Assembly: GCF_001638985.1 (NCBI RefSeq)
Contig: NW_017265135.1
Coordinates: 2,843,223 to 2,907,222 of the forward strand
Reading direction: 5' to 3'
Source of the DNA: Phycomyces blakesleeanus NRRL 1555(-)
Taxonomy: Eukaryota; Mucoromycota; Mucoromycetes; Mucorales; Phycomycetaceae
DNA: 64,000 bases
The number at the start of each line of letters is the position of its first letter. Position 1 is the stretch's first letter. Below are positions 59,368-64,000 of this stretch, in pieces. Under the pieces are notes generated by a model. The model was not told the DNA's origin and did no database searches. It was given only the letters and a program-made list of their open reading frames with translations. The translations under genes and the position numbers were made by a program.

Positions 59368-62300
59368 ATGGCAAAGGTTTTAAACTTTTCTATTTATCTT
59401 TGATTATCCTAAAGCTCTACCAACCGACCGAGAAATACTGACATCATTCCTAGAAAATCATTGGAAAGAAAGGCGAAAAAAAGGTCATCAAGGCCAACAG
59501 ACCCGCAAGGGCTGATTGGAAAGAAGGTGTCAAGAAGAAACAAGTTGGTGTATCCGACATGACATTGTTGTCCCAAATTACCAATGAAGCCATCAACGAG
59601 AACTTGATGAAAAGATGGCTCAATCAAGAGATTTACGTAAGCACTTAATCTTTACAATTCCAGAAGAAGCGAAAAAAAAGAAGTATATAGATAGATATAA
59701 ACTGATTTGGAATCTATCATCTCATCATTCATTCATTCATTCATCCATTTTTTTTTAAAAATAAAATAAAATAAAAAAAACATATCCACAAATATATATA
59801 TAAAAGACATATATTGGCCATGTCCTCATTAGTGTCAACCCCTTTAAAGACTTGGGTATTTACAGCGAAACCGTATTAGAGAGTTACAAGGGCAAGAACC
59901 TATTGGAGGTAATGAATAAAAGTAATAAAAGTATTGTATAATAGACATCGAATATGCCAAGAGATATTATTCAGAGAGCGAAAGAAAGAAACAGAGAAGG
60001 AGGGGAATATAGAGTTGATTTTAAACATCTGCTGTTTATATTAGATGCCTCCGCATGTGTTTGCTATTGCTGAAGCATCATACCACCATATGAATAGTTA
60101 CAAAGAGAATCAGTGTATCATTATCAGGCAAGGATTTATTAGATACCTTTATTGACCAAAATCATACATTCTATTCATTAAATTGACTGACTCATTCAAT
60201 CCAATTCAATTCAATTAAATCCAATTCAATCCACTTCATTGTAGTGGTGAATCAGGAGCCGGAAAAACTGAAGCTGCAAAGCGTATTATGCAATATATTG
60301 CAGCTGTATCTGGAGGAAAAAGCTCATCTATCCAGGAAATCAAGGACATGGTGCTGGCCACAAACCCTTTACTGGAGAGTTTTGGTTGTGCAAAAACTCT
60401 TCGCAACAACAACTCAAGTAGACACGTAAGTTACATTGTTATGGTGATTTAAGGTGGCGAGTCAGTCAAAATTTATATATCTTTGTATGTGTGTGTGTGT
60501 GTGTGTCAACAGGGCAAATATCTAGAAATTCAATTCAACGACCAAGGCGAACCTGTTGGTGCGGTCATTACAAATTATCTATTGGAAAAGGTATATTTGC
60601 TTGTTGTAAACCACGACAGTTCATCTAACTAAATATATATGTGTGTGTGCAAATAAACGATGATAATTAAACAGAATCGTGTGGTGGGACAAATTGACAA
60701 TGAAAGAAACTTTCACATCTTTTACCAACTTACAAAAGCAGCACCTCCAGAATACCAAGGTAAAACAAATTAATAAATAGCAAAAGAAAGGAGTCATATT
60801 TTGTATAATATAGCAAATATCTGATCTTTTTGTTTTTGTGTATTTAGAAACCTTTGGTCTTCAGGGCCCAGAGAGTTTCTTATATACCAGTCGCAGTGGC
60901 TGTCTAGATGTTGACGATATAAACGATGTCACTGATTTTAATGAAACGATCGTAAGTCTATGTACATTTGCATATGCTACAAATATCAATACGTCTTCCT
61001 TTCTCTCTCTCTTTCTCTTGGATATTTTGGTCTGACCCTTTGTTTATGACTCATTTAGAAAGCTATGGGAGTAGTTGGCTTACAAAAGACCGAACAAGAC
61101 GAAATCTTCAAAATGCTTTCCATAATTCTTTGGTTGGGAAATGTCATATTTGTAGAAGACGATAATGGAAATGCTGCAATCTCTGATGGCGATGGTAAAA
61201 CTTGAAGGAATATTTGTTGTATAAAAAAAGCATTATTTTAAACCATCCTTTACCCTTTTGTTTTTTATTTAGTGGCAAACTTTATTGCATATCTAATGGA
61301 GGTTGATGGAGAAGCATTGTCAAAGGCACTGACTCAACGTGTGATGGAAACTCAACGTGGTGGAAGAAGAGGTAAATAATATATATATAATTATTGGATC
61401 GTTTAACATATATATATATTTATTATCATTTTACAGGAAGTGTGTATGAGGTGCCTTTGAATGTTACCCAAGCCAACTCTGTACGTAACGCACTTGCTAA
61501 ATCAATCTACGAACGCCTGTTTGAGTGGATCGTTACCCGTGTAAACAAATCGCTGGAAGCTCGTGGTGTGGCTCAATACATGATCGGTGTATTGGATATT
61601 TACGGATTTGAGATCTTTGATGACAACAACTTTGAACAATTGTGTATCAACTACGTAAACGAGAAACTTCAACAAATCTTTATTGAACTGACTCTCAAAG
61701 CCGAACAAGAGGAGTACGTGCGTGAGCAGATCCACTGGACTCCTATCAAGTTCTTCAACAACAAGGTTGTGTGCGAACTTATCGAAGAAAAACGCCCCCC
61801 AGGAGTGTTTGCAGCTCTCAACGACGCATGTGCTACTGCCCACGCCGACTCTGGTGCTGCTGACAATTCATTTGTGCAAAGATTAGGCTTCCTGTCAACG
61901 AATGCTCACTTTGAATCGCGTGGATCCAAGTTCCTTATTCGCCACTACGCAGGAGAAGTACTCTACAACATCGATGGCATGACTGACAAGAACAAGGATT
62001 CGTTGTTGAAGGATCTGTTGGATCTGGCCGCTTCTTCGACCAACCAATTCATCTCACACACCCTATTCCCTGAACGAATCGATCCAAACTCTAAAAAGAG
62101 ACCTCCTACTGCTGGTGACAAGATCAAGGCTTCTTGCAATGCTCTTGTTTCAAAACTGATGCAGTGCCACCCCAGTTATATTCGTACCATTAAGCCCAAC
62201 GACAACAGAAGCTCGACAGAGTATGATCAGAAGCGCGTACTTCATCAGGTTCAATATCTTGGATTGTGTGAGAATATCCGTGTGCGTCGTGCAGGATTTG

Positions 62301-64000
62301 CCTACAGAACCGTAAGTTGTCAAGTTGTGAAGCAGGGTTGGATAAAGAGGGCTGTTCCAAATAGTCTTGAGATTTTGTGATTATAAAAGGAATAGTTTCT
62401 GTTTATCTTTAAAAAGTTACAACGATAAACGTGTGTATTTGGTTTGTAGACATTTGAAAAGTTTGTTGAGCGCTTCTATTTGCTTTGTCCAAAGACTGGC
62501 TATGCCGGTGAAAACATCTGGAACGGAGACTCTGTCACTGGTGCAAATGAAATCCTCAGGCACAACAATATACCTGCTGATGAATGGCAGATGGGTACCT
62601 CCAAGGTGTTTATTCGTCACCCAGAGACTGTAAGTTTTCCTTTCTTTTTTTCAAAAAAAAAAAAAAGGAATCGCTGCTGTATTTGAATTTTAGAAACCTA
62701 ATAAGCACTATGTATGTGTAAACACAGATATTTGCTTTGGAGAATTTACGTGACAAGTATTGGCACAACATGGCAACACGTATTCAACGTGCTTGGCGCG
62801 CTCATGTGCGTTACAAGCACGAGTGCGCACGCAAGATTCAACGTTTCTGGCGTCAAAACAAATACAACATTGGATACCTCCAGATGCGTGATTATGGAAA
62901 CCAGATCTTGGGAGGCCGCAAGGAACGTCGTAGATTCTCACTGTTGAGTATGCGTCGATTCACAGGAGACTATCTGGATATTAAGAATGGTTCTGGTTTC
63001 TCTACCATGGTCCGTAATGCCATCACATTCAGAAGTAAGTAGAGGGGGCGGTACACATATTATAGTATGTTTCACGGACGGATAAGTTAATTAAAGATAC
63101 GCGGCTTTGAATAGGTGGAGAGGAAGTGGTGTTTAGTATGAGAGGAAATACACTGGTGCCTCGCCCAATGCGTTCTAGCGTACCAAGCCCACGTACATTT
63201 GTACTTACCAACCAAAGTCTGCACATCGTCGTGGCAACAAAGAATGGAAAAATGGTTCAGATGACAGACGAAAAGGCGATCTCACTGAGTGTGATCAATT
63301 CTGCTAGTGTCTCGAGTATGCGCGATGACTGGGTCGTCTTGCATCTCGACAACTCGCCTGATGGTGATTCAATTCTGTCGTGCTACTTCAAGACGGAGTT
63401 GCTCACCCACATGTTACAGCAAACCAACGGCCGGATCAAGGTTAACGTTAATCCTCAGATTCAATATGCCAAGAAGGGTGGCAAGTCCGTGACAATGAAG
63501 TTTGTCAAGGATGAGAAAATCAAGCACGATGATGTCTACAAGAGTCACGTTGTACATGTACCCACTGGTGAGCCCGCCAACAGCCAGCCATTCCCATCTT
63601 GCCCTGTCAAGCCTAGACCTGTCAAGCAATCTGCTCCCCGCAAAGCACCAGGACCAAGAAATCCCGCTGCCGGACGCACTTCTGCTCCTCGCCCCACGCC
63701 ATCTCAGGTTGCTGCACCAGCAGCTGCACCAATGGCTCAACATACTACTATGGCATCTCCAATGGCTGGTTCACAGGCATCAAGAGCACGTGCTGCACCT
63801 CCAGCTCCAGCTCCAGTTCCAGTTCCAGCTCCAGCAGCACCATCACCACCACAACCCGCTCCCGGAGTTCCCTTGTTCAAGGCAATATATCCATTCAAGT
63901 CTCAAGAAGAAGGCGAGATTGCGTTTGAAAAAGAAGACTTGCTAGAAATTGTCGAAAAGGATGAAAATGGCTGGTGGTTGGCAAGAAAGGACGGTAAGGA
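59368..64000 (+). CDS. myo1: Class I myosin heavy chain (Myo3/5-like), 3' end outside window
   Basis: Fourteen exons seen: 59368-59376, 59454-59636, 59807-59908, 60045-60127, 60245-60425, 60513-60590, 60675-60759, 60848-60951, 61059-61194, 61273-61371, 61437-62311, 62450-62629, 62728-63034 and 63115-64000 (about 1,102 codons so far). It is an actin-based motor for endocytosis and polarity. In order: P-loop [13 protein letters not shown] (about residue 126), switch [16 protein letters not shown], a Ser at the TEDS phosphorylation site (GGRRGSVYEVP, about residue 354), switch [10 protein letters not shown], two IQ motifs (about residues 725-760), a basic TH1 membrane-binding domain, an Ala/Pro-rich TH2 region, and the start of an SH3 domain ([15 protein letters not shown]). 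The acidic Arp2/3-binding tail is expected beyond the window. The intron after 60127 uses a GC donor. Confidence 0.95.

Overview
This window is nuclear DNA from an early-diverging fungus, most likely Mucoromycota (Mucorales/Phycomyces-like). The reasons are AT-rich intergenic DNA, dense short GT-AG introns (about 50-70 nt), Mucorales-style FKBP12, AKTIP-like and class I myosin proteins, and Fanzor (eukaryotic TnpB) relics of the kind seen in Mucorales. The species assignment is inference. I rebuilt the exon structures by hand from splice signals and protein-family continuity. All multi-exon genes reported as complete keep a consistent reading phase across every junction.

Layout. 1-3400 is a mobile-element cluster: the 5' end of an LTR retrotransposon (partial gag-like ORF plus a 631-bp LTR), then a foldback (palindromic) element that was itself hit by a solo LTR of the same family with an AAGAT target duplication. 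A tRNA-Cys(GCA) follows at 3652. 4830-5926 is a dead Tc1/IS630-type transposase. 5999-7263 is XPA/Rad14. 8377-10707 holds two paralogous secreted peptides, each with two CS-alpha-beta (defensin-like) six-cysteine modules. 12439-14016 is a METTL18/HPM1-type histidine methyltransferase, 15625-17400 a mitochondrial-carrier-like protein, 17624-18249 FKBP12, 18526-21162 an APC amino-acid permease and 22595-23570 a C2H2 zinc-finger gene of doubtful integrity. 23900-27600 is accessory DNA carrying the N-terminal half of a decayed Fanzor. 27613-29985 is an intronless DUF2828/vWA protein and 30177-32283 an Ariadne-type RBR ubiquitin ligase.

32300-38780 is gene-poor and carries foldback/MITE-like elements. 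38782-40109 is an AKTIP/FTS-like E2-variant, 40390-43007 a GH5 sterylglucosidase/glucocerebrosidase-type enzyme, and 44431-45415 a TA-flanked element with 123-bp terminal inverted repeats enclosing the C-terminal half of a second, decayed Fanzor. 45755-48121 is an OPT oligopeptide transporter, 48122-53685 is almost empty, 53686-55234 is Elongin A, 55776-56619 histone H2A.Z, and 59368 to the window end is a class I myosin cut off in its SH3 domain.

There is no operon-like organisation. The conserved genes are unrelated housekeeping genes in DNA repair, protein folding, ubiquitin signalling, transcription/chromatin, transport, glycolipid turnover and actin-based endocytosis. The most interesting material is the pair of complementary Fanzor relics, the tandem double-defensin-like peptides, the nested palindrome/LTR structure and a recurrent tiny-first-exon gene architecture.
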